The position numbers and the translations under genes were made by a program. Shown piece by piece: positions 6,199 to 8,009 of a stretch of 8,009 bases of DNA; position 1 is the stretch's first letter; every line of letters begins with the position of its first letter. The DNA comes from Betaproteobacteria bacterium RIFCSPLOWO2_02_FULL_68_150 (GTDB lineage: Bacteria > Pseudomonadota > Gammaproteobacteria > Burkholderiales > SG8-39): the NCBI GenBank assembly GCA_001771975.1, contig MERE01000045.1, forward strand, positions 1 through 8,009, read 5' to 3'. Under the pieces are notes generated by a model that made no database searches, was not told the DNA's origin, and was given only the letters and a program-made list of their open reading frames with translations.

Positions 6199-7607
6199 CC
6201 GAGCTTCCCACCCGGTTGGAAGTCGAGGACCTGCAGCAGAATCTCGGCGAGGTGCAGGAAATCCTGGAGCGCCTGCGTCCGGTCGACGGCCGCTCGCCGG
6301 CGCCGGAGGCGGAAGCGCTGCTGCTGGGCGAGATCCGTGCCAAGCTGGAGCGGCTTCATCCGGCCGACGTCGCAGTGGTGCTCGAGGCGCTGCCGCTTGA
6401 CGAACGGCTCATCGTCTGGGGCCTGGTCAAGGCCGACCGCGATGGCGAGATCCTGCTCGAGGTCGCCGACGCGGTGCGCGAATCGCTCATCGCGAGCATG
6501 GAGCCGCGCGAGCTCGTTGCCGCCGCCGAGACGCTGGAGGCCGACGAGATTGCCGATCTCGTGCCCGACTTGCCGGACGACGTGGTGCAGGACGTCATCC
6601 GGGCGCTGCCGCAGGCCGAGCGCGAGCAGTTGCGCGCGGCGCTGTCCTACGACGAGGGGTCGGTCGGCGCGCTGATGGATTTCGACCAGGTGACGGTGCG
6701 CGAGGACGTGTCGCTGGAAGCGGTCACGCGCTACCTGAGGCGCATGGACGAGTTGCCCGGCCATACCGACCAGCTGTTCGTGGTCGATCGCGAGCAGCGC
6801 CTGCGGGGCACGCTGCCGCTCGCGCGCCTGATCGTCTCCGATCTGGACCTCGAAGTGGGCCAGGTCATCTCACGGGAAAGCCTGCAGCTGCATGCCGAAG
6901 ACGCGGCCGAGGATGCCGCCCAAGCGTTCGAGCGCTACGACCTGGTTTCGGCGCCCGTGGTGGACCATTTCGGGCGCCTGGTCGGCCGGCTCACCGTAAA
7001 TGCGGTGGTGGACCACATCCGCGAGAAAAGTGCTGCAACGCAGCTCGCCGAGTCAGGCCTGCGCGAGGAAGAGGACATCTTCGCGCCGGTCTGGAACAGC
7101 TTCCGCAACCGCTGGGCGTGGCTCGCGGTCAATCTGGTGACCGCTTTCATCGCCTCGCGCGTGATCGGTGCCTTCGAGGGATCGATCGAAAAGCTGGTGG
7201 CGCTCGCCGCACTGATGCCGATCGTCGCCGGCATCGGCGGCAATTCGGGCAACCAGACCATCACCCTGATCGTGCGCGCGCTGGCGTTGGGGCAGATCCA
7301 GGGCGAGTACTGGACGCAGCTGCTGCGCAAGGAACTGAGCGTCGCGACGCTGAATGGCGTCGCCTGGGGCACGCTGCTCGGCGGCGTGACGTATCTTCTC
7401 TACGGCCGCGTGGCGCTCGGTGGCGTCATGGCGCTCGCCATGCTTCTCACGCTGCTGCTGGCCGCGGGCATGGGTGTGGCGATCCCGTACCTGCGCGCGC
7501 GGCTCGGCCGCGACCCGGCGGTCGGCGCCTCGGTATTGATTACCGCGTGCACCGACTCGGGTGGATTCTTCATCTTTCTCGGCCTGGCGACCGTGTTCCT
7601 GCTTTGA
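6195..7607 (+). CDS. mgtE: Magnesium transporter/channel MgtE
   Basis: A 470-residue MgtE-family Mg2+ channel of the inner membrane, gated by intracellular Mg2+. An acidic, helical MgtE_N domain covers about 44-150. Two CBS domains lie at about 157-213 and 222-276, followed by a connecting helix and a five-helix membrane domain from about 304 to the end. Family signatures are present: MPIVAGIGGNSGNQTITL (341-358), and DPAVGASVLITACTDSGGFF (440-459) with Asp454 at the position I align to the pore aspartate (Asp432) of Thermus MgtE. Length is typical (about 450-480). The GTG start overlaps the diguanylate cyclase stop (GTGA) with little Shine-Dalgarno sequence, so translation probably depends on ribosomes finishing the upstream gene. 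No M-box-like leader is possible here because there is no intergenic space. Confidence 0.95.
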   Translation: MTELPTRLEVEDLQQNLGEVQEILERLRPVDGRSPAPEAEALLLGEIRAKLERLHPADVAVVLEALPLDERLIVWGLVKADRDGEILLEVADAVRESLIASMEPRELVAAAETLEADEIADLVPDLPDDVVQDVIRALPQAEREQLRAALSYDEGSVGALMDFDQVTVREDVSLEAVTRYLRRMDELPGHTDQLFVVDREQRLRGTLPLARLIVSDLDLEVGQVISRESLQLHAEDAAEDAAQAFERYDLVSAPVVDHFGRLVGRLTVNAVVDHIREKSAATQLAESGLREEEDIFAPVWNSFRNRWAWLAVNLVTAFIASRVIGAFEGSIEKLVALAALMPIVAGIGGNSGNQTITLIVRALALGQIQGEYWTQLLRKELSVATLNGVAWGTLLGGVTYLLYGRVALGGVMALAMLLTLLLAAGMGVAIPYLRARLGRDPAVGASVLITACTDSGGFFIFLGLATVFLL

Positions 7608-7613
7608 CGCAGG
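7598..7613 (+). repeat. Hairpin with the mgtE stop codon in its loop
   Basis: CCTGC and GCAGG pair perfectly around the 6-base loop TTTGAC, which contains the mgtE stop TGA (7605-7607). Up to three G-U pairs could extend the stem outward. The stretch after it has only three T residues, so a strong intrinsic terminator is not supported, although a weak one is possible. Confidence 0.45.
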
Positions 7614-7657
7614 GGTTTCCGTGGCAGCGGCATGCAGGGATAAACTACTGCAAGAAA

Positions 7658-7897
7658 ATGGCCGTAAACGAGGAAGTCTATTTGCTCGATTGCTGGCAAC
7701 GGGTAATCTGTTCCTACTGTCGCAAACCATTCCCTGAAACCGCGCGCGTGGGGTCGGGCCAGAAGAAGAAGGGCGGCTTCTGCAGCTTGGATTGCTACGC
7801 GAAATACTACGAGCTTGAAATCCGTGAGCGCCTCAGACGATTTGTTGACCCTAGCGGCTCGAACCAGTGCTGCGCGGGCGCCGGAAGGCGTCCGTGA
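7658..7897 (+). CDS. Small CxxC...CxxxC putative zinc-binding protein, unassigned
   Basis: A 79-residue protein I cannot assign to a named family. CSYC (18-21) and CSLDC (42-46) give a CxxC-x20-CxxxC arrangement that suits a treble-clef or zinc-ribbon metal site. A basic Gly/Lys turn GSGQKKKGG (32-40) lies between the knuckles. After the second pair comes an aromatic, charged helix YAKYYELEIRERLRRF (47-62), then a variable tail with two more cysteines (71-72). There is no signal peptide or membrane segment. The ATG is the only standard start in the open frame after the mgtE stop. No good ribosome site is seen: AGGGA at 7636-7640 is 17 bases away. The first part of the gene is much less GC-rich than its neighbours. 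Its end overlaps the next frame by 74 bases if that frame starts at 7824, so one of the two boundaries may be wrong. Confidence 0.6.
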   Translation: MAVNEEVYLLDCWQRVICSYCRKPFPETARVGSGQKKKGGFCSLDCYAKYYELEIRERLRRFVDPSGSNQCCAGAGRRP

Positions 7898-8009
7898 CGC
7901 GACCGAAGACGACTCCGACGCGGCAGTTCGCACGACCGGAATATTGCCTTCGCAGGAGCTGGAACGCGCAGTCAAGGTAACCAAGGAAATCCGCTTCCTG
8001 GAACCGATC
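7824..8009 (+). CDS. Start of a gene resembling long-form dCTP deaminase, cut by the window edge
   Basis: A frame open to the window end (62 codons from GTG 7824). Its last residues, TTGILPSQELERAV and EIRFLEPI (about 37-62), resemble the N terminus of the roughly 370-residue proteobacterial 2'-deoxycytidine 5'-triphosphate deaminase family (Pfam DCD, PF06559), which makes dUTP from dCTP. In that family a GILP motif near the N terminus is soon followed by QIQPASLDLRLG, which would lie just beyond the window. The first 36 codons are Ala/Asp-rich and look like low-conservation leader. The start is unresolved: the frame opens at 7707, GTG 7824 has no good ribosome site, and TTG 7815, 7842, 7845 or 7944 are alternatives. 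The catalytic region is not visible, so the name is tentative. Confidence 0.5.
   Translation, partial: MSASDDLLTLAARTSAARAPEGVRDATEDDSDAAVRTTGILPSQELERAVKVTKEIRFLEPI
7888..7900 (+). repeat. Short hairpin overlapping the stop of the small cysteine-motif ORF
   Basis: GCGTC and GACGC pair perfectly around a CGT loop; the stop TGA (7895-7897) straddles loop and right arm. It also lies inside the overlapping downstream frame, so it may simply be coding sequence. Confidence 0.3.

Noticed and set aside
7118..7657. Upstream part of the frame that contains the small cysteine-motif ORF
   Set aside because: It is the out-of-frame shadow of mgtE (Arg/Ala/His-rich). Only the part after ATG 7658 changes character and carries the cysteine motif.
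7608..7657. Intrinsic terminator or Mg2+ riboswitch around mgtE
   Set aside because: The gap after mgtE is 50 bases with no strong stem followed by T residues, and mgtE has no untranslated leader since it overlaps the preceding gene.

Overview
The window is GC-rich DNA with no detectable mobile DNA. It holds seven complete, tightly packed genes on the + strand, then a small cysteine-motif ORF and the start of one more gene cut by the right edge. The gene set and order (YqiA-type esterase, stand-alone RNB exoribonuclease, TonB-family protein, aroE, mtgA), the codon use, and the proteins themselves suggest a betaproteobacterium (Rhodocyclales, Nitrosomonadales or Burkholderiales-like). That placement is inference from recalled synteny, not a search.

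Left part (33-2491): a YqiA/UPF0227 alpha/beta hydrolase overlaps the start of an RNase II/R-family exoribonuclease by the four bases ATGA. Middle (2522-4993): an orphan TonB-type energy transducer with a TTG start, shikimate dehydrogenase (AroE) and the monofunctional peptidoglycan glycosyltransferase MtgA follow with gaps of 12 to 30 bases, so co-transcription is likely. Right part (4999-7607): a membrane-anchored diguanylate cyclase with an intact GGEEF active site and an RxxD inhibitory site overlaps the start of an MgtE magnesium channel by GTGA. Right edge (7608-8009): after 50 bases comes a 79-residue protein with a CxxC...CxxxC putative zinc site in locally AT-richer DNA. It overlaps the start of a frame whose last 26 residues resemble the N terminus of the long form of dCTP deaminase.

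Most genes are housekeeping: RNA turnover, aromatic amino-acid precursor synthesis, cell-wall synthesis and Mg2+ uptake. No CRISPR array, tRNA, rRNA, insertion sequence or phage gene was seen, and I found no new defence or mobile system. Two observations stand out. First, the stop codons of all the genes that do not overlap their successor lie in or touch inverted repeats; the clearest are after the RNase, TonB, MtgA and MgtE genes. Second, the small cysteine-motif protein at 7658-7897 is unassigned and compositionally distinct. No intergenic gap exceeds 60 bases, so there are no long unexplained non-coding stretches.
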